The notes under the pieces: generated by a model
Database searches by the model: none
The model's input: only the letters and a program-made list of their open reading frames with translations
What the model was told of the DNA's origin: nothing
Made by a program: the position numbers and the translations under genes
Origin: Achromobacter animicus
GTDB lineage: Bacteria > Pseudomonadota > Gammaproteobacteria > Burkholderiales > Burkholderiaceae_B
Assembly: GCF_902859585.1 (NCBI RefSeq)
Contig: NZ_CADIJM010000001.1
Span: 620,001-684,000, forward strand
Length of the DNA stretch: 64,000 bases
Direction: 5' to 3'
Shown: piece after piece, positions 27,204-37,500 of the stretch
Layout of the letters: every line of letters starts with the position of its first letter
How positions within the stretch are numbered: the first letter of the stretch is position 1

Positions 27204-28517
27204 ATGCGATCCCATCGTATTGCACTGACCTTTGCCGCCATCATGACGGCTTTCGCCGGCGCTTCCGCGCAAGCAGCCACCGAGATCCAGTTCTGGCATT
27301 CGATGGAAGGCGCCCTGGGCGACCGCGTCAACGGCCTGGTCGAGGAATTCAACAAGCAGAACCCCGACTACCAGGTCAAGGCCATCTACAAGGGCAACTA
27401 CGGTGAATCCATGAACGCCGGCATCGCCGCGTTCCGCGCCGGCAACGCGCCGGACATCCTCCAGGTCTTCGAAGTCGGCACCGCGACCATGATGTACGCC
27501 AAGGGCGCCATCAAGCCGGTGCAACAGATGTCCGAAGAAGCCGGCAACCCGATCGATCCCAAGGAATTCATCGGCGCCGTGGCCGGCTACTACTCGTCGG
27601 CCGACGGCAAGCTGGTGTCGATGCCGTTCAACAGCTCGACCGTCGTCTTCTACTACAACAAGGACGCCTTCAAGAAGGCTGGCCTGGACGCCGACAATCC
27701 CCCCAAGACCTGGGAAGAACTGGCCGCCGCCGGCCAGAAGCTGAAGGCCGCTGGCCAGGAATGCGGCTACACCACGTCGTGGCCGTCGTGGACCCAGCTC
27801 GAGACCTTCTCGGCCTGGCACAACGTGCCGTACGCCACCAAGGACAACGGTTTCGGCGGCCTGGATGCGCGCATCGCCATCAACACCCCGCTGCACGTGC
27901 GTCACCTGGAAAACCTGGCCAAGCTCGGCAAGGAAGGCATCTTCATGTACGGCGGCCGCGGCGACGAGCCGAATTCGCTGTTCATCAGCGGCAAGTGCGC
28001 CATGATCACCGGTTCGTCCGGCCTGCGCGCCAACATCGCCAAGAACGCCAAGTTCGAATTCGGCACCTCGACGCTGCCCTACTACGCCGACGTGCAAGGC
28101 GCGCCGCAGAACACCATCATCGGCGGCGCTTCGCTGTGGGTCTTTGCCAACAAGAAGCCCGAAACCTACAAGGGCGTGACCGCGTTCTTCAAGTTCCTGG
28201 CCAGCCCAGAAATCGCCGCCCGCTGGCACCAGCAGACCGGCTACGTGCCCGTCACGAAGGCCGCCTACGAGCTGACCAAGAAGGAAGGCTTCTACGACAA
28301 GAACCCGGGCACCGAAGTTGGCGTCAAGCAATTGAACGTCGAAACCACCGCCCAATCGCGCGGCCTGCGTCTTGGCTTCCTGCCCCAGATCCGCGAAATC
28401 GAGGATGCTGAAATCGAACGCATCGTCTCGGGCAAGGTTGCTCCCAAGGACGGCGCCGAGAACATCGTCAAGCGCGGCAACGAGCTGCTGGAAAAGTTCG
28501 AGAAGAGTGTAAAGTAA
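27204..28517 (+). CDS. ugpB: sn-Glycerol-3-phosphate-binding protein UgpB
   Basis: A 437-residue periplasmic receptor of the glycerol-3-phosphate importer. The start is ATG 27204, with GGAG 8 nt upstream and a signal peptide ending GASAQA. The UgpB hallmarks are ATEIQFWHSMEGALGDRVN, YKGNYGESMNAGIAAFRAGNAPDILQVFEVGTATMM (read in parts), and GAPQNTIIGGASLWV. First gene of ugpBAEC. Confidence 0.95.
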   Translation: MRSHRIALTFAAIMTAFAGASAQAATEIQFWHSMEGALGDRVNGLVEEFNKQNPDYQVKAIYKGNYGESMNAGIAAFRAGNAPDILQVFEVGTATMMYAKGAIKPVQQMSEEAGNPIDPKEFIGAVAGYYSSADGKLVSMPFNSSTVVFYYNKDAFKKAGLDADNPPKTWEELAAAGQKLKAAGQECGYTTSWPSWTQLETFSAWHNVPYATKDNGFGGLDARIAINTPLHVRHLENLAKLGKEGIFMYGGRGDEPNSLFISGKCAMITGSSGLRANIAKNAKFEFGTSTLPYYADVQGAPQNTIIGGASLWVFANKKPETYKGVTAFFKFLASPEIAARWHQQTGYVPVTKAAYELTKKEGFYDKNPGTEVGVKQLNVETTAQSRGLRLGFLPQIREIEDAEIERIVSGKVAPKDGAENIVKRGNELLEKFEKSVK

Positions 28518-28586
28518 CGCCCTTTCGCGCGACTTGACCGCCGCCTTGTCAATCGGCATTTTCCATGTTGCGACAAGGACATACGA

Positions 28587-28621
28587 GGCTTAAAGCCCTG
28601 GTTTTTCAGGGGCTTTAAGCC
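28587..28621 (+). other. Intercistronic stem-loop between ugpB and ugpA
   Basis: A 14-bp stem with a single bulge (ggcttaaagccctg / caggggctttaagcc) and a 6-nt gttttt loop lies in the 225-nt gap. A short T-run (ctttttatg) comes only 8-10 nt later. It may partially terminate or protect the 3' end of ugpB mRNA, giving receptor excess. Confidence 0.65.
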
Positions 28622-28742
28622 TATCGTGCTTTTTATGAGTGCCGGTGCTTTCGGGCTCCGGGCGCCACGCGCGACACGCGCGCTGGCGGTTTCAGGCGGC
28701 GGTTATTTCAACCGCCGCTTTTCTGTACCTTGGGTTCCCCCT

Positions 28743-29624
28743 ATGGAAAAACGCGTTGTATTCGGGCACAAGACCTTGCCCTATCTGCTGCTCCTGCCGC
28801 AGCTGATCATTACCGTGGTGTTCTTCTTCCTGCCCGCCGGACAAGCCATGTGGCAGTCCATGCGCCTTGAAGATCCCTTCGGCCTGTCCTCGCAGTTCGT
28901 CGGCCTGGACAACTTCATGGAACTGTTCTCGCAACAGAGCTACCTGGATTCCTTCCGCGTCACCGCCGTTTTCTCGGTGCTGGTGGCCGGCGTTGGCCTT
29001 GGCGTGTCGCTGGTGCTGGCCGTGATGGCCGACCGCGTGATCCGCGGCGCCGGGCTCTACAAGACCCTGCTCATCTGGCCGTATGCCGTGGCGCCCGCCG
29101 TCGTCGGCGTGCTGTGGCTGTTCCTGTTCTCGCCGTCGGTCGGCATCCTGGCCGTGGCCCTGCGCAAATCGGGCGTGGACTGGAATCCCCGCCTGGACGG
29201 CAACCAGGCGATGACCCTGGTGATCATCGCGGCCGTCTGGAAGCAGGTCTCGTACAACTTCCTGTTCTTCCTGGCCGGCCTGCAATCGATCCCGCGCTCG
29301 CTCATCGAAGCCGCCGCGATCGACGGCGCCAGCCCCGCGCGCCGCTTCTGGACCATCGTCTTCCCGCTGCTGTCGCCCACTACGTTCTTCCTGCTGGTGG
29401 TCAACATCATCTACGCGTTCTTCGACACCTTCGCCGTGATCGACACGACGACGCAAGGCGGTCCGGGCACGGCGACCTCGATCCTGGTCTACAAGGTGTA
29501 CAGCGACGGCTTCCGCGGTCTGGACCTCGGTTCGTCCGCCGCCCAGTCCGTCGTCCTGATGTTCATTGTGGTTGCCTTGACGGTCGTACAGTTCCGGTAC
29601 GTCGACCGCAAAGTGCAGTACTGA
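28743..29624 (+). CDS. ugpA: Glycerol-3-phosphate ABC transporter permease UgpA
   Basis: A 293-residue inner-membrane permease starting [20 protein letters not shown], with six hydrophobic segments and the EAA loop [20 protein letters not shown] that docks the ATPase. The frame extends upstream, but ATG 28743 fits the family start. Confidence 0.94.
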   Translation: MEKRVVFGHKTLPYLLLLPQLIITVVFFFLPAGQAMWQSMRLEDPFGLSSQFVGLDNFMELFSQQSYLDSFRVTAVFSVLVAGVGLGVSLVLAVMADRVIRGAGLYKTLLIWPYAVAPAVVGVLWLFLFSPSVGILAVALRKSGVDWNPRLDGNQAMTLVIIAAVWKQVSYNFLFFLAGLQSIPRSLIEAAAIDGASPARRFWTIVFPLLSPTTFFLLVVNIIYAFFDTFAVIDTTTQGGPGTATSILVYKVYSDGFRGLDLGSSAAQSVVLMFIVVALTVVQFRYVDRKVQY

Positions 29625-29645
29625 TTTTGTCCGAGGCTGATAACA

Positions 29646-30497
29646 ATGGTTGAACGCCGTCCCTGGCTGGATATTCTGGCCCACGTCATTCTGCTTTGCG
29701 GCGTGGCGATGGTGGCATTTCCGCTTTACGTCACTTTCGTCGCGTCCACCCAGACCGCGCAGGAAGTTGCTCAGGCGCCGATGTCCCTGATTCCCGGTCC
29801 GCATTTCGTGGACAACTACATGCAGGCGCTTTTTGGCGGTTCGTCAGGCGGCTCGTCGGGCGCGCCCGTCGGCCGCATGATGTACGTGAGCCTGATCATG
29901 GCGCTGGCAATCTCGATCGGCAAGATCGCGATCTCGCTGCTGTCGGCTTTTGCGGTCGTGTACTTCCGCTTTCCGGGCCGCATGTTCTTTTTCTGGATGA
30001 TCTTCGTCACGCTCATGCTGCCGGTCGAAGTCCGCATTGCGCCCACCTACAAGGTCGTGGCCGATCTGGGCCTGCTCAACAGCTACGCGGGCCTCACCCT
30101 GCCGCTGATCGCGTCCGCCACGGCCACGTTCCTGTTCCGCCAGTTCTTCCTGACGGTGCCGGACGAGCTGATCGAGGCTGCGCGTATCGACGGCGCCGGT
30201 CCCGTGCGCTTCTTCTTTGACGTGCTGCTGCCCTTGTCCAAAACCAGCATCGCCGCGCTGTTCGTGATTCAGTTCATCTACGGCTGGAACCAATATCTGT
30301 GGCCCCTGCTGGTCACCACGCAGGAAGACATGTACCCCGTCGTCATCGGCATCAAGCGGATGATCAGCGGCGGCGACAGCGTGACCGAATGGAACATCAC
30401 CATGGCCACCGCCATGCTCGCGATGATCCCGCCGGCGCTGGTCGTCATCCTGATGCAGAAATGGTTCGTCAAGGGTCTGGTCGACACTGAGAAGTGA
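29646..30497 (+). CDS. ugpE: Glycerol-3-phosphate ABC transporter permease UgpE
   Basis: A 283-residue inner-membrane permease with six hydrophobic segments. EAA loop [20 protein letters not shown]; typical UgpE segments [20 protein letters not shown] and [18 protein letters not shown]. 21 nt after ugpA. Confidence 0.95.
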   Translation: MVERRPWLDILAHVILLCGVAMVAFPLYVTFVASTQTAQEVAQAPMSLIPGPHFVDNYMQALFGGSSGGSSGAPVGRMMYVSLIMALAISIGKIAISLLSAFAVVYFRFPGRMFFFWMIFVTLMLPVEVRIAPTYKVVADLGLLNSYAGLTLPLIASATATFLFRQFFLTVPDELIEAARIDGAGPVRFFFDVLLPLSKTSIAALFVIQFIYGWNQYLWPLLVTTQEDMYPVVIGIKRMISGGDSVTEWNITMATAMLAMIPPALVVILMQKWFVKGLVDTEK

Positions 30498-30546
30498 TCG
30501 CTCCCATCCCTCGCCTACCGAAAACGACTTCGAACACGAATATCTC

Positions 30547-31635
30547 ATGGCTACTCTCAGCTTCCGCAACGTCAAGAAAACCTATGCCGGCAACGTGCCG
30601 GTCATCCATGGAATCGACATGGACGTCAAGGACGGTGAATTCATCGTCATCGTCGGCCCGTCGGGCTGCGGCAAATCCACGCTGATGCGCATGGTCGCCG
30701 GCCTGGAAACCGTGACCAGCGGCGACATCGTCATCGACGACAAGGTCGTCAACAACCTGGAACCCGCCGAGCGCGACATCGCCATGGTGTTCCAGAACTA
30801 CGCGCTCTACCCGCACATGACCGTGTTCGAGAACATGGCCTATGGCTTGAAGATCCGCAAATTCTCCAAGGACGAGATCAAGAAGCGCGTCGACATCGCC
30901 GCGCAGATCCTGGAACTGGGTCACCTGCTGGACCGCCGTCCGCGCGCGCTTTCGGGCGGCCAGCGCCAGCGCGTCGCGATGGGCCGCGCCATCGTGCGTG
31001 AACCCAAGGTGTTTCTGTTCGACGAGCCGCTGTCCAACCTGGACGCCAAGCTGCGCGTGGCGATGCGTCTGGAAATTATGAAGCTGCATCGCCGCCTGGG
31101 CACGACCAGCCTGTACGTGACGCACGATCAGGTCGAGGCCATGACGCTGGCGCACCGCATGATCGTCATGTATCAGGGCGTTCCCGAGCAGATCGGCACC
31201 CCGATGGAAGTGTTTGAAAAGCCCGCCTCGACATTCGTCGCCGGCTTCATCGGCTCGCCCCCGATGAACCTGATGGAAGTCCAGGTCGCTGGCGACGGCA
31301 CGGTGCAGACCGCCGACGGCAACCAGCTCGAGATCTCGCCGCTGCAGGTTCCCTCGCAGGTCCGCGGCCGCAAGATCATCATGGGCATGCGCCCCGAGCA
31401 CATGCTGCTGAACACCCAGGGCATTCCCGCCGAAGTCGAAATGGTCGAGACGTTGGGTTCCGAGCAACTCGTGCACGCCCGCTGCGGCAAGAGCACGCTG
31501 GTCGTGCGCTGCACGACGCGCCAGCTTTCCGAGTCGTCCGCCAAGGTCGGCATGCAGGTCAACGTGGGCCCGGACGGCCGCCATCCCCTGCACTGGTTCG
31601 AGGCCGACACCGGCCGCCGCGTCCAAGGCCTGTAG
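30547..31635 (+). CDS. ugpC: Glycerol-3-phosphate ABC transporter ATPase UgpC
   Basis: A 362-residue MalK-type ATPase: Walker [10 protein letters not shown], signature [15 protein letters not shown], Walker [13 protein letters not shown], then a C-terminal regulatory OB-fold domain (about residues 240-362) with [10 protein letters not shown]. Completes ugpBAEC. Confidence 0.95.
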   Translation: MATLSFRNVKKTYAGNVPVIHGIDMDVKDGEFIVIVGPSGCGKSTLMRMVAGLETVTSGDIVIDDKVVNNLEPAERDIAMVFQNYALYPHMTVFENMAYGLKIRKFSKDEIKKRVDIAAQILELGHLLDRRPRALSGGQRQRVAMGRAIVREPKVFLFDEPLSNLDAKLRVAMRLEIMKLHRRLGTTSLYVTHDQVEAMTLAHRMIVMYQGVPEQIGTPMEVFEKPASTFVAGFIGSPPMNLMEVQVAGDGTVQTADGNQLEISPLQVPSQVRGRKIIMGMRPEHMLLNTQGIPAEVEMVETLGSEQLVHARCGKSTLVVRCTTRQLSESSAKVGMQVNVGPDGRHPLHWFEADTGRRVQGL

Positions 31636-31679
31636 AGCGGCGGGGGCGTCAGCCCCCTGCCCCGCGCCCCGCAAAAACA

Positions 31680-31720
31680 AACCGGGCCGCAAGCTGATCG
31701 CTTGCGGCCCGGTTCTCTTT
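31680..31720 (+). terminator. Terminator of the ugp operon
   Basis: A 15-bp perfect stem (aaccgggccgcaagc / gcttgcggcccggtt) with a 5-nt loop is followed by ctcttttg. Lies 44 nt after the ugpC stop. Confidence 0.87.
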
Positions 31721-31817
31721 TGCAGCGCCTGATGCGTGTGGCCGGATGCGCTGCATCCGACACGCGCCGCCGTTCGTTCGCGTGAAGCGGGCCTGGAACG
31801 GCCCGCCGCGCAGTGAT

Positions 31818-32945
31818 TTACTTGTAGACGGTCTTGGAGCCGTCCTTGTGCCAGGTGAACACGTCGAATTGGAAGTTGTTCAGGTCGCCCTGCTTGTTCC
31901 ACGACACCTTGCCGATCGGCGTGTCGAAGGAATTGGCGTGCAGGTACTTGGCCACCTTGGTGGGATCGTCCGAGCCCGCGCCCTTGATGCCGTCCGCGAT
32001 GACTTGCGTGGCCGCGTAGGCGGTCATCTGGAACGCGCCGCTGGGATTGCGCTTCTTGGCTTCGAAAGCCTTGACGATGTCGGCGTTGGCGGCGTTCTGC
32101 GTGAAGTCGGCCGGCAGCGTCAGCAGCATGCCTTCGACGGCGTCGCCCGCGATGGCGTTGATGTCCGGGTTGCCCGTGCCTTCCGGACCCATCCACTTGG
32201 CCTTCACGCCCTGCTCGGCCGCCTGGCGCAGCAACAGGCCCATTTCGGGGTGGTAGCCGCCGTAGTAGACGAAATCCACGCCCTGGCTCTTGAGCTTGGT
32301 GATGACCGCCGAGTAGTCGCTGTCACCCGCGTTGATGCCTTCGAACACGGCGACGGCCACGCCGCCCTTTTCCAGGTCGTTCTTGACCGCGGTGGCGATG
32401 CCCTGGCCGTACGACTGCTTGTCGTGCAGCACGGCGACCTTCTTGGGCTTGATCTTGTCGAGGATGAACTTGGCGGCGGCGGGACCTTGCTGGTCGTCAC
32501 GGCCAATGGTGCGGAAGATGAACTCGTAGTTCTTGCCGTCGGTCAGTGCCGGCGACGTGGCCGACGGGGTCACCATGACCACGCCTTCGTTGTTGTAGAT
32601 GTCGGCGGCGGCAATGGTGGCGCCCGAGCACACGTGGCCCACGACGAAACCGATCTTGCTGTTCACTACGCGGTTGGCAGCGTTGGGACCCTGCTTGGGT
32701 TCGCAGCCGTCGTCGATGACCACGGTTTCCAGCTTTTTGCCATTGATGCCGCCGGCGGCGTTGATGCGCTCGACCGCGGTATCGACCCCTTCACGGACCA
32801 TATCGCCATACTGCGTGACCGCGCCGGTGGTGGGGCCGACGACGCCGATCTTGATGGTCTGCGCGTGCGCGGCCGCGCCAAACGTCAAACCAGCGGCGAC
32901 GCCCAGCGCTGCGATGACCGGGGTCAGACGGAAAACTGGCTTCAT
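31818..32945 (-). CDS. Orphan LivK-type branched-chain amino acid-binding protein
   Basis: A 375-residue periplasmic receptor, a clear paralogue of LivK at 24549-25664; most motifs are shared (VVIDDGCEPKQGPNAANRVV, CSGATIAA, FRTIGRDDQQGPAAA, YYGGYHPEMGLLLRQ), and I judge by eye roughly 60 percent identity. The start at 32945 has AGGAG upstream and gives a signal peptide ending AAAHA. No permease genes adjoin, so it may deliver a different amino acid to LivHMGF. Confidence 0.92.
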   Translation of the reverse strand: MKPVFRLTPVIAALGVAAGLTFGAAAHAQTIKIGVVGPTTGAVTQYGDMVREGVDTAVERINAAGGINGKKLETVVIDDGCEPKQGPNAANRVVNSKIGFVVGHVCSGATIAAADIYNNEGVVMVTPSATSPALTDGKNYEFIFRTIGRDDQQGPAAAKFILDKIKPKKVAVLHDKQSYGQGIATAVKNDLEKGGVAVAVFEGINAGDSDYSAVITKLKSQGVDFVYYGGYHPEMGLLLRQAAEQGVKAKWMGPEGTGNPDINAIAGDAVEGMLLTLPADFTQNAANADIVKAFEAKKRNPSGAFQMTAYAATQVIADGIKGAGSDDPTKVAKYLHANSFDTPIGKVSWNKQGDLNNFQFDVFTWHKDGSKTVYK

Positions 32946-33203
32946 GAGTGGACTCCTCGAATGACTTTTAATCGTTGATCCATCAACGGGCTGACGGCCG
33001 GAAACGTAGATGTCATGCCCGTTGGCGGTGCATTTGCCCGGCAAGCATACACTGAAATTTCGCGGCTTTTGGGCCGGTTGGCGCAGGGTTTTCCGGGGTT
33101 TTTTTATTGCACCGCGGCATGATTCGCACCGCCGGCCTTATTCCGAACGCCGTATATGCAAAAGACCATTAATTCGTTTGAGTTACTAAACGGCGGCGGC
33201 ATC

Positions 33204-33806
33204 ATGTGCCGCATGAGACTCCAACCGATAATCGTCCCGGGCTGGAAAAACTCCGGCCCCGACCACTGGCAGTCCCGGTGGCAGGCCCTGTTGCCCAACG
33301 CCCGGCGCATCGAGCAGCACGACTGGGAAAATCCCCGCGCGGCCGATTGGATATCCCGTCTGACCGCCGAGGTCGACGAAGCCCGCAGCCCGGTCCTGCT
33401 CGTCGCGCACAGCCTCGGCTGCCTGATCAGCGCGGCCCTGCCCGTGCCCTTGCGCGCCAAGGTCGCCGGCGCACTGCTGGTCGCACCCGCCGACGTCGAA
33501 CGCGCCGACATGCCCGAATGCCTGCGCGGCTTCGCGCCCATTTCGCGCCAGCCGCTGCCTTTCCAGAGCGTGGTGGTTGCCAGCGACAACGATCCCTATT
33601 GCACGCTGGAACGCGCGCGCGTCTTCGCGGCGGACTGGGGAAGCCGTGTCGTCGTCCTGCCCGGGGCCGGTCATATCAATGCGGAAAGCGGCCTGGATGA
33701 CTGGCCGCAGGGGCTGAAACTGCTGGGCGCGCTGCGCCGCAGAGCGTCGTGGCGGATTCCGCCGCCGGCCAAACGCATTCCGCCGATTCCGGTGTACGAC
33801 CTGTAG
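33204..33806 (+). CDS. RBBP9/YdeN-family serine hydrolase
   Basis: About 200 residues, alpha/beta-hydrolase fold. Begins with the family strand PIIVPGWKNSGPDHWQSRW. The nucleophile is in VAHSLGC and the catalytic His in GAGHINAESGLDDWPQG. ATG 33204 and 33213 are both possible, and neither has a strong ribosome site. Natural substrate unknown. Confidence 0.85.
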   Translation: MCRMRLQPIIVPGWKNSGPDHWQSRWQALLPNARRIEQHDWENPRAADWISRLTAEVDEARSPVLLVAHSLGCLISAALPVPLRAKVAGALLVAPADVERADMPECLRGFAPISRQPLPFQSVVVASDNDPYCTLERARVFAADWGSRVVVLPGAGHINAESGLDDWPQGLKLLGALRRRASWRIPPPAKRIPPIPVYDL

Positions 33807-34546
33807 ATTGATTGCGACGGGCGGCGCGCCACCTTCGCACGCCTCCTGGACGTAGCGGCACTGTGTTCACCGGCCCCAATTTCGGCGCGCACAGCGGTCA
33901 GGTAATAGGTCGTCACATAATGCGACTTGGCGCTTCACACATTAACGAACCAATTCGCGCCCGCACTGCTTGCTCAATCGCCATTCCCGCCCCGCTGTGA
34001 ATCGTTTTGATGGATTTAGAACAAATTTCGTTACAGCCCGATTGGTAAGCTGTCGCGCCTTGATAACTCGTACGCGAGAAGCGCCGTTTCGAGTTAATGC
34101 TGTGCAGGGTAATTCGCACGTACCGACACGGATTCGGACAAATCCGACACATATAGTAAAATGGCCGCCTTATCTAAATGTTACGGCGGCTGCGACGCCC
34201 CCAACCCGCTTACATTTTGATTGAAGCGCGGAAGGCAGGGTCGCGATACCGGCAAGGCCGCCACAAAAAAACGAAAATGCAGAGCAATCTCATTACGCTT
34301 GGACGCCATCTGCGCCGAGCGCGCGCAAGCATCGTCACCCTGCCTCCCCACGCTGGCCGGAGTTGTCCGCTCATCCTGGGATCCACTGCCCGCGCCTGAA
34401 CGCTGGCCCGGGCCATCCCATTCCCCCTGATCGTGTACGGCGGACACGCCGGTCATAAGTCTGATTCAGCATGCTGAATCGGACTTCACACCCATCGCAT
34501 TCAGCTCAACACCCGCCGCCTTCCGGTCGGCCCAGAAGGACTCCGC
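33807..34546 (+). other. Long leader/promoter region of the capsule PKS operon
   Basis: 740 bp without a gene I can support. It is AT-richer than the DNA to the left. A possible promoter is CGGACA (34135-34140), 16 bp, then TAAAAT (34157-34162), next to an inverted GGATT/AATCC pair. A near-perfect 28-bp palindrome lies at 34458-34485. If transcription starts near 34,170 the PKS mRNA has a leader of about 380 nt. Confidence 0.5.
34458..34485. promoter_or_regulatory. Palindrome upstream of the PKS gene
   Basis: The core GATTCAGCATGCTGAATC (34463-34480) is a perfect 18-bp palindrome. It is flanked by AGTC and GACT that extend it to 28 bp with a single T/G mismatch. It lies 61 bp before the PKS start codon. 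It could be an operator for a dimeric regulator or an RNA hairpin in the leader. Confidence 0.6.
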
Positions 34547-37500
34547 ATGCGTAAGCGCGTTGCCATTATCGGACTGTCGTTCCGATTCCCCAGCACCACC
34601 AATGACAGTTATTGGCCTGCTCTGCTGGAAGGCCGCGACCTGGTTACCCGAGTCGACGAGGATCGTTGGTCTGCGGACGCCTACCTGCATCCCGCAAAGG
34701 ATCATCCCGGCACCGCCTACACTTTCGCCGCCGGCTCCATCGGAGACGTCTCGGGATTCGATGCCGGATTCTTCGGCATTTCTCCGCGCGAGGCAGCGCT
34801 CATGGATCCGCAGCAGCGCCTGCTGCTGGAAATGAGCTGGGAAGCGGTGGAGCACGCAGGCGTTCCCGCATCGACACTGCGCGGTTCCGACTGTGGCGTC
34901 TACATCGGGATTGCCAGCTCGGATTACGCCTATCGCATTGCCGAAGATCTGGGCGCCGTCGACGCGTCGATGGCCACCGGCAACACCGCCAGCATCGCCG
35001 CCAATCGCCTGTCGTACTTCCTGGACCTGCGAGGCCCCAGCATTGCGATGGACACCGCATGTTCGTCGTCGCTGGTCGCCTTTCATCAGGCGTGCCGTGC
35101 CATTCAATCGGGCGAATGCAGCCAGGCGCTGGCCGGTGGCGTCAGCCTGCACCTGCATCCCTACGGATTCATTACGTTCTCCAAGGCGTCCATGCTGTCC
35201 CCGCGCGGCCGCTGCAACGTTTTCGACGCCTCGGGCGACGGCTACGTCCGTTCGGAAGGCGGCGGCATGTTCCTGCTCAAGGACTACGACCAGGCCATCG
35301 CCGACGGCGACAACATCCTGGCGGTAGTCGCGGGAACGGCCGTCAATACCGATGGCCGCAAATCTGGCCTGACCGTTCCCAGCGCCGACGCGCAAGCGGC
35401 CCTGATGCGCCAGGCCTATGAGCAGGCTGGCATCTCGCCCGCCGAGATCGACTACCTGGAAGCGCACGGCACCGGCACCGCAGTCGGTGACCCGATCGAG
35501 ACCCGCGCCATCGGGTTGGCCCTGGCCCAGCAACGGAGCAAAGACGCACCGTTGCCGATCGGCTCCGTGAAAAGCAATCTCGGCCACCTGGAGGCCGCCT
35601 CCGGCGTCGCCGGGCTGGTCAAGGCGCTGTACGTGCTGCGCCACCGCGAGGTGCCCGCCACCATCGGCATCAAGACGCTCAATCCCAGGATCGAGTTCCA
35701 GGATTGGAATTTGGACGTCGTCACCCAGAACCGCAAGCTGCGGCCTGCCGGCAAACTGATCGTCGGCGTGAACTCGTTCGGCTTCGGCGGCGCCAACGCC
35801 CACGTGATCCTGGAAAGCGCCCCGCCGCGCGGCGCGGCCACCGAAGGGAAGATGGCCAAGACGGCCCCGATCCCGGTCGTGGTGTCGGGCAAATCCGTCC
35901 CCGCGTTGCGGGCCGCGGCCGCCGACATGGCCGAGGCCCTGCGCGGCCAGCCAGCCAAGTTCCTCTACAACGCGGCCTACCACGCCGCCATGCGCCGCGA
36001 TTGGCACAACGAGCGCGCCGTGGTGTTCGGCACGCAGTGCAACGCCGTGGCTGACGTGCTCCAGCAGTTCGCGGAAAGCGGAGAAGCCAACGCCCACGTC
36101 GTTGCTGGCAGTGTCGTACCGGAGGCCAGCGGCCCGGTGCTGGTGTATTCGGGCAACGGTTCGCAATGGACCAACATGGGGCGTCGGCTGCTGGCCGATC
36201 CCGTATTCGCCACCGCCGTCGATGAAGTGGACGCGCTCTTCTCCGCATACGCCGATTTCTCGCTGCGCAAGGAACTGGCCGGCGAGAACGGATCCAACCG
36301 CTACGATCGCACCGAAGTCGCCCAACCCGCCTTGTTCGCGCTTCAGGTGGGCATCACCCGCATGCTGGCGCAGCGCGGCGTCGTGCCGTGCGCCGTCATC
36401 GGCCATAGCGTCGGTGAAGTCGCCGCCGCGTGGGCGTGTGGCGCGCTGACCCTGGCCGACGCCGTCCACGTCATCTTCCAGCGCAGCCGCCTGCAAGGTC
36501 AGACCCGGGGACTCGGCCGCATGACGGCTGTGGGCATCAGCGGCGAGGAAGCCCTGGCGCTGATCGCCCAGCACAACCTGGGCGCAAGCGTCTGCGTCGC
36601 CGGCTTCAACAGCAGCCGTGGCGCCACCTTGGCCGGTTCGCCGGATGCGCTTGTCGTCCTGGAAGCCGCGCTGGCCGCGCAATCCCTGTTCCATCGTCGC
36701 CTGGATCTGGACTACGCCTTTCACAGCCCGGCCATGGACAGCATCGAAGCCGGCATCCGCGAGGCGCTGGCAGACATTCAGCCGCGCGCGGGCGAAGTGC
36801 CCTTCTATTCCACCGTTACCGGCACGCTGCTGGACGGCGCGGAACTCAACGCTGGCTACTGGTGGCGCAACGTGCGCGAGGCCGTGCGCTTCGAGCAAGC
36901 CGCGAATGTCCTGGCCGCCGAAGGCCGCAACGTCTACGTCGAAGTCGGCCCGCACCCGGTGCTGCGGTCCTACTTGAACGACACTCTCAAGACTGCCGAC
37001 ATGCAGGGCCGTGTCCTCAGCACCGCCACGCGCGGCGGCGACGATCCGGAAAAGATCTGGAACGCTGCCGGCCAAGTCATTGTCAGCGACGGCCAACTGG
37101 ACCTGCAGTCGCTCTTTCCGTGGGTTGGCCCGTTCGTCGACCTGCCGACCTATCCCTGGCAACGCGAACGCCATTGGCACCCGGTCACCTCGGAATCCCT
37201 GGGCCAGCTCGCGCGACGCCTGGCGCACCCGCTGCTGGGTTACGCCATGCCGCAGCATGAGCACAGCTGGGAAAACCAGCTCGACACGCAATCTCATCCC
37301 GCGCTGGCGGACCACGTCGTCGGCGACGCGGTCGTTTTCCCTGGCACCGGTTTTGCGGAGATCGCCCTTGCCGCCGCGCTGCGGTGGCAAGCCGGCAGCG
37401 CAGACTGCGCCGAACTCGAAGATCTGGAAATCCACGCCCCGCTGCTGCTCAACGCCGCGCCCAGCAAATTGCTGCGGCTGCATCTCGACGACAGCGACGG

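Noticed and set aside
31734-31765. Palindromic gcgtgt/acacgc with inner ggatgc/gcatcc as terminator of the orphan LivK
   Set aside because: The pairing is real but interrupted and no T-run follows on the minus strand; not strong enough to annotate as a terminator.
33807-34546. Several short frames in the PKS upstream region
   Set aside because: All are short, on both strands, without ribosome sites or family signals; the region reads as regulatory DNA.
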